Counted from the stretch's first letter, positions 18,921-27,935 are shown. The stretch is 47,255 nt of DNA from Candidatus Aalborgicola bjergmarkensis (GCA_016708725.1 JADJFE010000021.1:1-47255); one strand, 5' to 3'. A program made the numbers and translations. Notes: generated by a model from the letters alone, not told the origin.

Positions 18921-19700
18921 TTATCTCGGCAGCAAACAGTCCAGGTAGGCGCGCACGGCAGCGCAGTAACCCAGCTCCAGCGCATCGGCAATCAGGGCGT
19001 GTCCTATGGAAACTTCGGCAACGCCTGGCACCGTGCGCACAAAAGCCGCCAGATTGGCAAGGTTCAAGTCGTGGCCGGCATTCACACCCAAACCGACAGC
19101 ATGTGCGGCCTGCGCCGCTGCAGCAAAGCGCTGCAACTGCGCTTCCTGTGTGGATGTACCCCAGGCTGCGGCGTAGGGCTCCGTGTAGAGTTCGATGCGG
19201 TCTGCACCCACCTCCTTGGCTGCGGCCATTTGTACAGTTTCGGCGTCCATAAACAGACTCACACGCACCCCTAATGCCTGTGCCTGGGCAATCACGGGTC
19301 TTAGGCGCGGGGCATCCTGCGGGAATGACCAGCCATGGTCACTGGTGAACTGGCCATGCGCATCGGGAACAAAGGTCACCTGGTGCACCGGCAACTTGCG
19401 CTGCACCAGATCCATCAGGCAATCCATGAGATTGTGAAACGGATTGCCTTCGATATTGAATTCCCGATCCGGCCAGGACTGCAACACAGCGGCCAGATCG
19501 CGCACGTCATCGACGCGGATGTGGCGCTCATCCGGGCGCGGATGCACCGTGATGCCAGACGCGCCCGCTTGCAAGCATAAGTTGGCCGCGCGTGTCAGGC
19601 TGGGGATGGCCAGATGGCGTGTGTTGCGCACCCAGGCTACCTTGTTGAGGTTGACCGATAACGCGGTGCGCGCGGTGTGTTGTGAACTTTGCATATTCAT
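18921..19700 (-). CDS. pdxJ: Pyridoxine 5'-phosphate synthase
   Basis: The last step of the DXP-dependent vitamin B6 pathway: it condenses 3-amino-2-oxopropyl phosphate with 1-deoxyxylulose 5-phosphate to pyridoxine 5'-phosphate. The 259-residue TIM-barrel protein shows LSVNLNKVAWVRNTR, AGASGITVHPRPDERHI, FNIEGNP, TFVPDA, GADRIELYTEPYA, GVNAGHDLNL and VSIGHALIADAL, all family blocks with the catalytic Glu and His positions. The start is ATG at 19698-19700, 8 bases after the recO stop. The recO-pdxJ-acpS order is the conserved arrangement of this operon in proteobacteria. Confidence 0.96.
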   Translation of the reverse strand: MNMQSSQHTARTALSVNLNKVAWVRNTRHLAIPSLTRAANLCLQAGASGITVHPRPDERHIRVDDVRDLAAVLQSWPDREFNIEGNPFHNLMDCLMDLVQRKLPVHQVTFVPDAHGQFTSDHGWSFPQDAPRLRPVIAQAQALGVRVSLFMDAETVQMAAAKEVGADRIELYTEPYAAAWGTSTQEAQLQRFAAAAQAAHAVGLGVNAGHDLNLANLAAFVRTVPGVAEVSIGHALIADALELGYCAAVRAYLDCLLPR

Positions 19701-19708
19701 AAGCTATC

Positions 19709-20464
19709 TCAAAGGCTGTAAATGTCCATCATCATTTGCCGTGTGCGCAGGATGTGTACCCCGCAATGGTAGTGCAGCAGCGCGCGCAGTTGGGGTTTGA
19801 GTGCGGTACCAACTTCAGCGCAGGCGCGCAAGGTGCTGGTGAAGGGGGCATTGGCGTGCAAGGCCATCTGCAGACTGCTCCATTGGGCACCGCTCAGGCT
19901 GGCTGCTGCTTCGTCGCTGTGCGCCAGACGCAATCCGCCTTCTGGCACCAGGCAATAAGAGGCGTTGGCATCGAGCCGCTCCAGGGTCATGGTTTGCAGA
20001 TCGAGTTGCGGCAGAAAGCCGATTTCACGCAGCAGCAGCAGCTCAAAGCTGCGCAGTACCGCTTGCAAGGCTTCGCCGTGTTCGCTTGCCAGTACACGTA
20101 CGACATGGGCGTACACATCAAACAGGGCAGGGTGCGGATCGTCCCGCGCCAGGAGCTTCAAAATCAGCTCGTTGAGGTAGTAACCCGACAGCAAGGCATC
20201 GCCCGTGGGCATGACGTGCCCGCCTTGCCATTCGGCGCTCTTGAGGCTGCGGATTTCCGCATTGCCACCGAAAGCCACGCGCAGCATCTGCAGCGGCAAC
20301 AGTACGGGGCGAAAGCTGGAACTGGGCCGTTTGGCGCCCTTGGCCATCAGGGCAATGCGGCCATGGTGGCGGGTGTACACCTCCAGAATCAGGCTGGACT
20401 CGCTCCAGTCGTAGCGGTGCAGCACATAAGCGGGTTCGTCGCTGATGCGTTTACTCGTAGCCAA
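19709..20464 (-). CDS. recO: DNA repair protein RecO
   Basis: It loads RecA onto SSB-coated single-stranded DNA in the RecFOR recombination pathway. It has 251 residues from a proposed TTG start at 20462-20464, reading M-ATSKRISDEPAYVLHRYDWSE. The open frame continues upstream to 20596 inside era, but the conserved part begins at KRIS and no ATG or GTG is better placed. Typical blocks are SSLILEVYTRHHGRIALMAKGAKRP (OB-fold) and LREIGFLPQLD. I see no clear zinc-binding cysteines at the C-terminus. It overlaps the end of era by 14 bases, implying translational coupling. Confidence 0.92.
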   Translation of the reverse strand: MATSKRISDEPAYVLHRYDWSESSLILEVYTRHHGRIALMAKGAKRPSSSFRPVLLPLQMLRVAFGGNAEIRSLKSAEWQGGHVMPTGDALLSGYYLNELILKLLARDDPHPALFDVYAHVVRVLASEHGEALQAVLRSFELLLLREIGFLPQLDLQTMTLERLDANASYCLVPEGGLRLAHSDEAAASLSGAQWSSLQMALHANAPFTSTLRACAEVGTALKPQLRALLHYHCGVHILRTRQMMMDIYSL

Positions 20465-21488
20465 AGCTGCGCACCCGCGCCTCGTCATCGGCCCAGCCGG
20501 AACGCACCTTGACCCACAATTCGATGAACACCTTGGCATCAGCCAGCTTTTCCAGCTCGACCCTGGTTTCCATGCCAATGCGTTTGATGCGCTCACCCTT
20601 GTCGCCGATCACCATCGCCTTGTGGCTTTCGCGCTCGACCACAATGGTGGCGGCAATACGCAGCAAGCGTTTTTGGCCTTTTTTCTGCGGCGCTTCTTCT
20701 GCAAATGTGTCAATCACTACCGTGGAGGTATACGGTAGCTCGTCACCGGTAAGACGAAAGAGTTTTTCGCGCACCAGTTCACTAGCCAGGAATTTTTCGC
20801 TGCGATCCGTCAACTCGTCTTCGGCGTACCACCAGGCTTGTTCGGGCAGATAGGTCTCGCAGATGGTCAAAAGCCGCTCAACGTCTTTTGGATTTTTGGC
20901 CGACATGGGAACAAATTCGGCAAAATTGTGCTTATCCTGCATGCCCACAAGCCACGGCGCAATGTCGCTGCGGCGGTGTACGTGGTCGAGCTTGTTGGCA
21001 ATCAGGAGTACGGGAATATTCTTGTCCAGCAAGGCCAGCACGCGCGCATCCGCCGGGGTGAAGCTACCAGCTTCCACCACCAGCAAAATCAGATCGACAT
21101 CCGCTACCGCACCCTGGACGGTCTTGTTCAGCGAGCGGTTGAGCGCGTTGCTGTGCAGGGTCTGAAAACCGGGGGTATCGACAAACACGAACTGGGTCTG
21201 GTTCATGGTGCGCATGCCGGTGATCCGGTGGCGCGTGGTCTGGGCCTTGCGCGAGGTGATGCTGATTTTTTGTCCGACCAGCGCGTTGAGCAGCGTCGAT
21301 TTGCCTACATTGGGTTTGCCCACGATGGCCACGAGTCCGCAGCGCTGCCCGGCAGCACTGGCTTGCTGTACCAGCACAGGTGGTTTCTTGAGCAAACCCA
21401 ATAACATGCCATCAAGCTGCTCTTGGTGCTTTTCGTCTGAATCCCCCGTGGAATGAGCGGGATGCGCTATTTTTTTATGAGTGCTCAT
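20451..21488 (-). CDS. era: GTPase Era
   Basis: An essential GTPase that binds 16S rRNA and assists 30S ribosome maturation. The 345-residue protein has G1 GKPNVGKST, G2 region KAQTTRHRITG, G3 DTPGF, G4 NKLD and G5 SAK, followed by the KH domain with VIGDKGERIKRIG. The N-terminus has about 45 residues more than E. coli Era (MSTHKKIAHPAHSTGDSDE..., polar). The start cannot easily be moved inward because the next Met (residue 28) leaves a poor ribosome site. It overlaps rnc by 4 bases (ATGA). Confidence 0.96.
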   Translation of the reverse strand: MSTHKKIAHPAHSTGDSDEKHQEQLDGMLLGLLKKPPVLVQQASAAGQRCGLVAIVGKPNVGKSTLLNALVGQKISITSRKAQTTRHRITGMRTMNQTQFVFVDTPGFQTLHSNALNRSLNKTVQGAVADVDLILLVVEAGSFTPADARVLALLDKNIPVLLIANKLDHVHRRSDIAPWLVGMQDKHNFAEFVPMSAKNPKDVERLLTICETYLPEQAWWYAEDELTDRSEKFLASELVREKLFRLTGDELPYTSTVVIDTFAEEAPQKKGQKRLLRIAATIVVERESHKAMVIGDKGERIKRIGMETRVELEKLADAKVFIELWVKVRSGWADDEARVRSFGYE

Positions 21489-22189
21489 GCCGTGGATGCC
21501 TTAGATACCTTGGATTTTGTCTTGATGGCCTGTAGCATGGCCGCCGCTGCGGCCTGCTCTCCAGCCCGGCGCGAGGCACCTGTGCCGTGTTCTGTAAAGC
21601 CTAATTCGGCAATCTCGCATGCGATGCGAAAACTTTGTTGATGCGCCGCACCCTCGGTGGATACCACCTTGTAGAGCGGCAACTGCATTCTGCGCCCCTG
21701 CAGCCATTCCTGGAGTTCGGTTTTGGGATCTTTGGCGATGGCATCCATCTGCGGGGTAATGGCCACGGTGTCAAAGAGGCGCAGCACCAGTGCCTTAGCT
21801 ACGGCAAAACCAGCGTCCAGGTAGACCGCACCGATGACGGCTTCCAGTGCGTCAGCCAGAATGGAGGGGCGCTTGTGGCCACCGGAGCGCATCTCGCCTT
21901 CGCCTAAGCGCAAGACTTCGTGCAAGCGCAAGTCCAGGGCCAGACGGTGCAGGGTGTCCTGTTTGACCAGATTGGCGCGCACGCGGGACAAGTCGCCCTC
22001 GGGCAGGGTATTGAGCCGTGCATAGAGCAAATCGGAAACTGCCAGATTGAGCACCGAGTCGCCCAGAAATTCCAGACGTTCGTAGTGGTCAATGGCAAAA
22101 CTTCGGTGCGTCAGAGCCCGTGTCAACAGGGATGCATCGGAAAACTGGTGTTGCAAACGCTGTTGCAACGCAGACAAGCCATTGACCAC
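21485..22189 (-). CDS. rnc: Ribonuclease III
   Basis: It cleaves double-stranded RNA, processing rRNA precursors and some mRNAs. The signature ERLEFLGDSVLNLAVSDLL and the acidic site DALEAVIGAVYLDAG are present, followed by a dsRNA-binding domain (DPKTELQEWLQGRRMQLPLY ... RRAGEQAAAAAML). I chose GTG 22187-22189 (MVNGLSALQQRLQHQF), because the longer open frame to 22246 would run into the DUF4845 gene and its extra residues do not resemble the family. The gap to DUF4845 is 17 bases, and the end overlaps era by 4. Confidence 0.94.
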   Translation of the reverse strand: MVNGLSALQQRLQHQFSDASLLTRALTHRSFAIDHYERLEFLGDSVLNLAVSDLLYARLNTLPEGDLSRVRANLVKQDTLHRLALDLRLHEVLRLGEGEMRSGGHKRPSILADALEAVIGAVYLDAGFAVAKALVLRLFDTVAITPQMDAIAKDPKTELQEWLQGRRMQLPLYKVVSTEGAAHQQSFRIACEIAELGFTEHGTGASRRAGEQAAAAAMLQAIKTKSKVSKASTA

Positions 22190-22206
22190 CTTGGTGTTAC
22201 TTGCTG

Positions 22207-22566
22207 TTACTTGCCAGAGCGGCCAGCGTATTTCATCGTCAGCCACGCCGGGCCTGCCAAGTGAACTTCGCGCTGGTACTCAAATTTCACCACGACCTTT
22301 TCACCTTCTTTGGTGATTTCAAGGTCTTTGCTGGAAATGGTGCGGATGTCGTCAATCTGCGCCATCTTGTCAAAAGTGCTGCGCACCTCGACGACAGCTC
22401 CCCCCTCACTGGCCGCTTTGTTTACGGCCTTGATGACTGCTGTGTATTCCATGTAGGTGGGCAATACCTGGGCGCCGACCAAACCGACGCACGCCAGCAC
22501 AACACCGTTGTAGACCAAGCCAATCAGACTAATACCACGTTGTGTGGATTTGCGTTGCACTGCCAT
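22207..22566 (-). CDS. DUF4845 membrane-anchored protein
   Basis: 119 residues: a basic start (MAVQRKSTQRGIS), one N-terminal membrane helix (LIGLVYNGVVLACVGLVGAQ) and a small periplasmic domain ending FEYQREVHLAGPAWLTMKYAG. It matches the DUF4845 family that sits almost invariably between lepB and rnc in beta- and gammaproteobacteria; its pilin-like fold and secretion-operon position suggest an accessory envelope role, but none is established. A GGAGG-type ribosome site precedes the ATG. Confidence 0.92.
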   Translation of the reverse strand: MAVQRKSTQRGISLIGLVYNGVVLACVGLVGAQVLPTYMEYTAVIKAVNKAASEGGAVVEVRSTFDKMAQIDDIRTISSKDLEITKEGEKVVVKFEYQREVHLAGPAWLTMKYAGRSGK

Positions 22567-22581
22567 TTTGCGTATTCCTCC

Positions 22582-23547
22582 TTAATCAAATGAGCCAATT
22601 CTTTTCAGATTGCCAAAATTCATCCAGACATAAAAAGCCTTGCCAACAATATTTTCTTCTGGAACGAAACCCCAATAGCGCGAATCGAGCGAATTGTCGC
22701 GGTTGTCGCCCATCATGAAATAGTGACCCTCAGGCACCTTGCACGTGACGCCCTCGACCGTGTAACTGCAGTCTTTGCGGCCAGGGAAATTGCTGGCACC
22801 GGGGATAAAGGCCGGGCGATTGTCATCATTGAGCAGACGGTGTTTTTTAGTCCCCAGGGATTCCTCGAACTGTTTGAAGTAGCGCATGGCATCTTCGTCA
22901 AAGAATTCGGGTACCGCTTCCGTGGCCAAAGCCTGGCCGTTGATTGTCAGACGTTTATTGAGGTAAGCGACGGTGTCCCCAGGCACTCCGACCACGCGCT
23001 TGATGTAATCCAGGCTCGGTTTGGGCGGGTAGCGAAACACCATCACGTCGCCGCGCTGGGGTTTGTTGCCCTCGGTAATTTTTGCATTGAGCACGGGCAA
23101 GCGCAAACCATAGGTAAATTTGTTGACCAGAATCAGATCCCCCACCAGCAAGGTAGGAATCATGGAGCCCGATGGTATCTTGAACGGCTCAACCAGAAAT
23201 GAGCGCAGAAAAAAGACCGTGACAATCACCGGAAACAGCCCCGCAGTCCAGTCCAGCCACCAGGGCTGTGCCAGTATGCGCGCCTTGGCGGTGGCAACAT
23301 CGCCATCGACTTGCTGGATGCCGAGTTTGTCAAGGTTCTGACGGCGTTTGGTGTCCTCGGCTTCCAGCGTTGCTGCAGCTTTCTGGCGTTGCGGCAAAAA
23401 GTAAAAACGCTCGGCCAGCCAATATATGCCGGTGACTGTGGTGGCCATGAACAGTAATAGCGCGAAATTGCCTTCGACGGCGCCAAAGTACCAGGACGCT
23501 GCATATAGCACGAAGGCACCGAGAACGGCAGAGGTAAGCGCCTGCAT
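22582..23547 (-). CDS. lepB: Signal peptidase I
   Basis: It removes signal peptides from Sec- and Tat-exported proteins at the periplasmic face of the inner membrane. The 321-residue protein has two N-terminal membrane segments (~residues 5-22 and 27-45), a cytoplasmic coil, then the catalytic serine in PSGSMIPTL (Ser128) and the general-base lysine in YIKRVVGVPGD (Lys183). The late boxes GDNRDNSLDSRYWGFVP are also present. The start ATG shares one base with the lepA stop (TAATG), so the two are coupled. Confidence 0.97.
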   Translation of the reverse strand: MQALTSAVLGAFVLYAASWYFGAVEGNFALLLFMATTVTGIYWLAERFYFLPQRQKAAATLEAEDTKRRQNLDKLGIQQVDGDVATAKARILAQPWWLDWTAGLFPVIVTVFFLRSFLVEPFKIPSGSMIPTLLVGDLILVNKFTYGLRLPVLNAKITEGNKPQRGDVMVFRYPPKPSLDYIKRVVGVPGDTVAYLNKRLTINGQALATEAVPEFFDEDAMRYFKQFEESLGTKKHRLLNDDNRPAFIPGASNFPGRKDCSYTVEGVTCKVPEGHYFMMGDNRDNSLDSRYWGFVPEENIVGKAFYVWMNFGNLKRIGSFD

Positions 23548-25358
23548 TAGTCTTCTACCTGCAAAATAGCCAGGAATGCCTCTTGTGGAACTTCCACCGA
23601 ACCGATTTGCTTCATGCGTTTTTTACCTGCTTTTTGTTTCTCAAGGAGTTTGCGTTTACGTGAAATATCTCCGCCATAACATTTGGCCAGCACGTTCTTG
23701 CGCAGCGCCTTGATTGTCTCACGCGCGATGATGGCCCCGCCGATGGCCGCCTGGATGGCCACGTCGTACATCTGGCGGGAGATGATCTCGCGCATCTTGG
23801 AGACGACCGCACGGCCCCGGTACTGCGCCTGGCTACGGTGCACGATGATCGAGAGGGCATCGACCCGCTCGCCGTTGAGCAAAATATCCACCTTGACCAC
23901 GTCCGAGGTACGATATTCCTTGAACGCATAGTCCATCGAGGCATAACCTCGGCTGATGCTTTTGAGCTTGTCAAAAAAGTCCAGTACGATTTCGCCCAGC
24001 GGCATGTCGTAGGTCAGAACGACCTGGCGACCCTTGTAGGCCATGTTGATCTGCACGCCGCGCTTTTGATTGGCCAGCGTCATGACCGCACCGACGTATT
24101 CCTGCGGCATGTACAGGTGTACCGTCACAATCGGTTCACGGATTTCCTCCATGCGGCTCTGATCGGGCATTTTGGCCGGGTTCTCCACCATCACGACCTC
24201 ACCATCCGCTTTCACCACCTGGTACACGACGCTGGGCGCCGTGGTGATCAGGTCCTGGTCAAACTCACGCTCCAGCCGCTCCTGCACGATTTCCATATGT
24301 AAGAGGCCCAGAAAACCGCAGCGAAACCCAAAGCCCAGCGCCTGCGACACTTCAGGCTCGTAGTGCAGCGAGGCATCGTTGAGCTTGAGCTTTTCCAGGC
24401 TGTCGCGCAGCGAATCATAGGCATTGGCTTCGGTCGGATACAAACCGGCAAACACCTGCGGCTGGATTTCCTTGAAGCCCGGCAGGGGGTCGGTCGCGGT
24501 AAACGCCGCACCGCCGCTGCCTGTCTTGATCAAGGTGACGGTATCGCCCACCTTGGCCGCTTGCAACTCCTTGATACCGGCAATCACGAAACCCACTTCA
24601 CCCGCTTCCAGTGAATCTCTGGGCTGCGAGGCTGGCGTGAATACCCCCAGGTTGTCGGCGTTATACGTCGCACCCGAGGCCATGAGCTTGATGCGCTCGC
24701 CCTTGGCCAGCCGGCCATCGACCACACGCACCAGCATCACCACGCCGACATAGCTGTCGAACCAGCTGTCAACGATCATGGCGCGCAAGGGCCCATCGGG
24801 ATTGCCTTTAGGTGCCGGAATTCGGGCGACAATGGCTTCCAGAATATCGTCAATCCCCATGCCGGTCTTGGCCGAGCAGGCAATGGCCTCGCTGGCGTCC
24901 AGGCCGATCACATCCTCGATTTCGGACCTGGCGCTCTCGGGATCGGCGTTGGGCAGATCCATCTTGTTGAGTACCGGAACCACCTCGACGCCCAGGTCCA
25001 GCGCGGTGTAGCAATTGGCCACTGTCTGCGCTTCAACGCCTTGTGACGCATCAACAACCAACAATGCGCCTTCACACGCCGAAAGTGAGCGGCTGACCTC
25101 GTACGAAAAGTCCACATGGCCGGGGGTATCGATCAGATTCAGGTTATAGACCTGGCCGTCTTTGGCTGTGTAGCGCAAGGCAGCGGTCTGCGCCTTGATG
25201 GTGATGCCGCGCTCTTTTTCGATGTCCATCGAATCCAGCACTTGCGCCTCCATCTCCCGCGCTTCCAGTCCGCCGCAACGCTGGATCAGCCTATCGGCCA
25301 GCGTGGATTTTCCATGGTCAATGTGCGCGATGATCGAAAAATTTCTGATGTGTTGCAT
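23547..25358 (-). CDS. lepA: Elongation factor 4 (back-translocating GTPase LepA)
   Basis: A ribosome-binding GTPase that acts on stalled or mistranslocated ribosomes and in 30S biogenesis. The 603-residue length is standard. It shows G1 AHIDHGKST, G2 region ERGITI, G3 DTPGH, G4 NKMD, and the LepA-specific C-terminus ending SRKRKLLEKQKAGKKRMKQIG. It is the first gene of the lepA-lepB-DUF4845-rnc-era-recO-pdxJ-acpS block, and divergent from trmJ across 102 bases that must carry both promoters. Confidence 0.97.
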   Translation of the reverse strand: MQHIRNFSIIAHIDHGKSTLADRLIQRCGGLEAREMEAQVLDSMDIEKERGITIKAQTAALRYTAKDGQVYNLNLIDTPGHVDFSYEVSRSLSACEGALLVVDASQGVEAQTVANCYTALDLGVEVVPVLNKMDLPNADPESARSEIEDVIGLDASEAIACSAKTGMGIDDILEAIVARIPAPKGNPDGPLRAMIVDSWFDSYVGVVMLVRVVDGRLAKGERIKLMASGATYNADNLGVFTPASQPRDSLEAGEVGFVIAGIKELQAAKVGDTVTLIKTGSGGAAFTATDPLPGFKEIQPQVFAGLYPTEANAYDSLRDSLEKLKLNDASLHYEPEVSQALGFGFRCGFLGLLHMEIVQERLEREFDQDLITTAPSVVYQVVKADGEVVMVENPAKMPDQSRMEEIREPIVTVHLYMPQEYVGAVMTLANQKRGVQINMAYKGRQVVLTYDMPLGEIVLDFFDKLKSISRGYASMDYAFKEYRTSDVVKVDILLNGERVDALSIIVHRSQAQYRGRAVVSKMREIISRQMYDVAIQAAIGGAIIARETIKALRKNVLAKCYGGDISRKRKLLEKQKAGKKRMKQIGSVEVPQEAFLAILQVED

Positions 25359-25460
25359 CCAGGGAAATGCTCAAGTGGTTAGGTGGTTGAAGGAATATGC
25401 AATGGTGTGACGGGTGACAAGGCTGAATTATCATCAGCCAGGGGCGCAGATTTTAACCAG

Positions 25461-26213
25461 ATGACAAAAACCCGATTTATCCTGATCAACACCAGCCACG
25501 CTGGCAATGTCGGCGCCGTCGCGCGGGCCATGAAAACCATGGGCTTTGACGACCTGGTGCTGGTGGCGCCGCGCTGGGACAATGTGCTGCGGCGCGAAGA
25601 AACCATCCAGCGCGCCAGCGGAGCGCTGGATGTGCTGGAGCAATGCCGCATTGTCGCGACGCTGGACGAGGCACTGGATGGCATCACGCATCTGTGCGCC
25701 ACGGCCATGACGCCACGCGACTTTGGGCCACCTACGTGCACGCCACGGGAATATTTTGCGCAGCTATTAAATTCAGAGCTGTCCCCGCACGTTCCATGCG
25801 CTTTACACATGGGTTTTCTGTTTGGATCGGAGCGCTTTGGCATGCGCAATGAAGACGTTTACCGTTGCCATGTGTGCCTGAGCATCCCGACCAACCCCCA
25901 GTTTGGTTCACTCAACATCAGCGCAGCGCTGCAGGTCATTGCCTATGAGTGGCGATTGGCGCTGGGTGGCTTTGCGGGTGAGGGCGCGACATCCGGTAGC
26001 GTGCCAGTGCCCATTCCGGCTAATGCCCAGCAGGTGGCGGGCATGCTCGACCACCTGGAGCAGGCTTTGCTGGCCTTGGGTTTTCTGGATGCGGCAGCGC
26101 CGAAAAAGCTGATGCCCCGCCTGAACCAGCTATTCAACCGCGCAGCCGTCACGCAGGAGGAAATCCACATTCTGCGTGGTATTGCCAAGGCTATTCTGCA
26201 AAGAACCACGTAA
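25461..26213 (+). CDS. trmJ: tRNA (cytidine/uridine-2'-O)-methyltransferase TrmJ
   Basis: A SPOUT-class enzyme that methylates the ribose at position 32 of tRNA. The 250-residue protein from ATG 25461 begins TKTRFILINTSHAGNVGAVARAMKTMGF and contains the knot-forming LFGSERFGMRNEDVYRC and SIPTNPQFGSLNISAALQVIAYEW. The open frame starts at 25383, but residues before MTKTRF are not conserved. Relatives, as I recall them, run directly from PRE-x-F into the LFGSERFG strand. Here residues ~101-117 (LLNSELSPHVPCALHMG) are extra or replaced and coincide with repeat copy B, so the enzyme may carry a repeat-encoded loop just before its SAM knot. Confidence 0.92.
   Translation: MTKTRFILINTSHAGNVGAVARAMKTMGFDDLVLVAPRWDNVLRREETIQRASGALDVLEQCRIVATLDEALDGITHLCATAMTPRDFGPPTCTPREYFAQLLNSELSPHVPCALHMGFLFGSERFGMRNEDVYRCHVCLSIPTNPQFGSLNISAALQVIAYEWRLALGGFAGEGATSGSVPVPIPANAQQVAGMLDHLEQALLALGFLDAAAPKKLMPRLNQLFNRAAVTQEEIHILRGIAKAILQRTT
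25763..25810 (+). repeat. Dispersed ~48-bp repeat, copy B, inside trmJ
   Basis: GCTATTAAATTCAGAGCTG, then CCCCGCACGTTCCATGCG: the same skeleton as the other copies (GCTAT, AAATTCA, AGCTG, CGCAC-TTCCA). It lies in frame in trmJ with no stop. Its 3' third is more divergent than copies D-F. Confidence 0.55.
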
Positions 26214-26291
26214 AGTGAACACGGAACGGGTTTCTGTAGTTGGCCTTGGTGCTGCGGTTAAACTGTGACGAAGCAATCGACCAAGGGGAAT

Positions 26292-27884
26292 ATGCCGACC
26301 TTCAATGCCGCTGGCCCATCGGTTCCTGGGCAACATTACATGATTGACCCGCTGAATCGGATTGATCTGGCTGAAATTGAATCGTTGATCGCCGGGCAGC
26401 GCTACTTCGTTCTGCACGCCCCGCGCCAGACTGGCAAGACCACGGCGTTGCTGGCACTGATGCACCACCTGAATGCACAAGGTACGTACCGGGCGCTGTA
26501 TGCCAATATCGAGAATGCCCAGGCAGTGCGTGGCGATCTGGAGCGCGGTATGGTAATCATCACCAGAGCCATTGCCCAAGCGGCCAGCCTTTACCTCAAA
26601 GACCAGCGGTTAGGTGATTGGCTGGGGCAAGAGGGCGAGCGCACTCCCGCCGGAGACCGCTTATCGAGTCTGTTGACGTACTGGGCGCAGGTCAGCGACC
26701 AGCCTGTGGTGTTGTTTCTGGATGAAGTGGATGCGCTGGTAGGTGATACTTTGATTTCGCTCTTGCGCCAGATTCGCACCGGTTACACCCAGCGCCCTGA
26801 TGCTTTTCCGCAAGCCATGATTTTGTGTGGCGTGCGCGATGTGCGTGACTATCGCATCCACACTGCGCACCACGAAATCATCACCGGTGGTTCGGCATTC
26901 AACATCAAGGCCGTATCGCTGCGTTTGGGCAACTTCAGCCGTGCTGAGACCGAGTACCTGTGGCAGCAGCATACAGATGCCACCGGTCAGTCGATTGATG
27001 CGGCCATCTACCCGGAACTGTGGCTGGACACTGCGGGTCAACCCTGGTTGGTCAACGCGCTGGGGCTGGAAGTGAGCTGGAATGATCGGCAGGCGCGGGA
27101 TCGTAGCGTGCCGATCACGCTGGAGCGTTATAAAGCTGCGCGTGAGCGTTTGATCCAGAGCCGCGCCACGCACCTGGACCAACTGACCGACAAACTGCGC
27201 GAACCGCGCGTACACGGCATTGTGGCGGCGCTTCTGGAGGGAGAAACGGCAAGCATTGATGTCACCACCGACGACCAGCAGTATGTGGAAGACCTGGGGT
27301 TGATCACTACCCGTCCCCAACTGTGCATTGCCAACCGCATTTACCAGGAAGTCATCCCGCGTGAGCTGACCTGGATTGCGCAAACACGCATCACGCACGA
27401 ACAGCCTTGGTACCTGACGCCCGAGCGCCGGTTGGACATGAAAAAGCTGCTTTCCGGTTTTCAGCAGTTCTTCCGGGAAAATTCGGACATCTGGCTGGAA
27501 AAATTCGACTACAAGGAAGCCGGGCCGCAGTTGCTGCTGCAAGCCTTTTTGCAGCGCATCGTCAATGGCGGCGGACGCATCAACCGCGAATATGGCCTGG
27601 GACGCCGCCGCACCGACCTCTTTCTGGAGTGGCCCATTGACGAGGCGCAAGGTTACCTGGGGCCGGTGCAGCGCGTGGTGATCGAACTCAAAATCCTGCA
27701 CCAGGGACTGGAGACCACGATCAAGCAGGGACTGGTGCAAACTGCAGACTACGCTGACCGCTGCGGCGCGGATGAAACCCACCTGATCATATTCAACCGC
27801 CGCCCAAAAATCTCGTGGAACAAGCGCATCTGGCAGCGCGATGTGGTCTGGATGGAGCGTACCATTGGCGTCTGGGGTGCGTGA
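26292..27884 (+). CDS. AAA-like ATPase with C-terminal PD-(D/E)XK nuclease-like domain
   Basis: A 530-residue cytoplasmic ATPase with Walker A APRQTGKTT (residues 43-51), Walker B VVLFLDEVDAL (Asp144-Glu145) and a likely sensor at GVRDVRDYR. The C-terminal part has GLGRRRTDLFLEW (Asp442) followed by VVIELKIL (Glu465-x-Lys467), the D...ExK arrangement of PD-(D/E)XK nucleases. I recognise the overall architecture of 'AAA-like domain / DUF1703-type' proteins of unknown function that are patchily distributed. ATG 26292 is chosen for its AAGGGGA ribosome site 3 bases upstream; a GTG nine codons earlier is possible. It stands alone between trmJ and cysE, with a repeat copy directly after the stop: an accessory insertion in a housekeeping region. 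A defence or mobile-element role is only a guess. Confidence 0.75.
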   Translation: MPTFNAAGPSVPGQHYMIDPLNRIDLAEIESLIAGQRYFVLHAPRQTGKTTALLALMHHLNAQGTYRALYANIENAQAVRGDLERGMVIITRAIAQAASLYLKDQRLGDWLGQEGERTPAGDRLSSLLTYWAQVSDQPVVLFLDEVDALVGDTLISLLRQIRTGYTQRPDAFPQAMILCGVRDVRDYRIHTAHHEIITGGSAFNIKAVSLRLGNFSRAETEYLWQQHTDATGQSIDAAIYPELWLDTAGQPWLVNALGLEVSWNDRQARDRSVPITLERYKAARERLIQSRATHLDQLTDKLREPRVHGIVAALLEGETASIDVTTDDQQYVEDLGLITTRPQLCIANRIYQEVIPRELTWIAQTRITHEQPWYLTPERRLDMKKLLSGFQQFFRENSDIWLEKFDYKEAGPQLLLQAFLQRIVNGGGRINREYGLGRRRTDLFLEWPIDEAQGYLGPVQRVVIELKILHQGLETTIKQGLVQTADYADRCGADETHLIIFNRRPKISWNKRIWQRDVVWMERTIGVWGA

Positions 27885-27887
27885 GTT

Positions 27888-27935
27888 GCTAAATTTTTGA
27901 TAGCTTCCTGCGCACGTCTCATGAGGAGTTTGGCC
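27888..27935 (+). repeat. Dispersed ~48-bp repeat, copy C
   Basis: GCTAAATTTTTGATAGCTT, CCTGCGCACGTCTCATGAGG and AGTTTGGCC, beginning 3 bases after the stop of the ATPase gene. Same orientation as copies A, B, D and E. The rest of the gap to cysE (27936-28021) shows nothing else I can name. Confidence 0.7.

Noticed and set aside
19680..19730. A further copy of the dispersed repeat between recO and pdxJ (AAGCTATCTCAAAGGCTG)
   Set aside because: Only a short stretch resembles the first part of the repeat; the CGCAC-TTCCAC core is missing.
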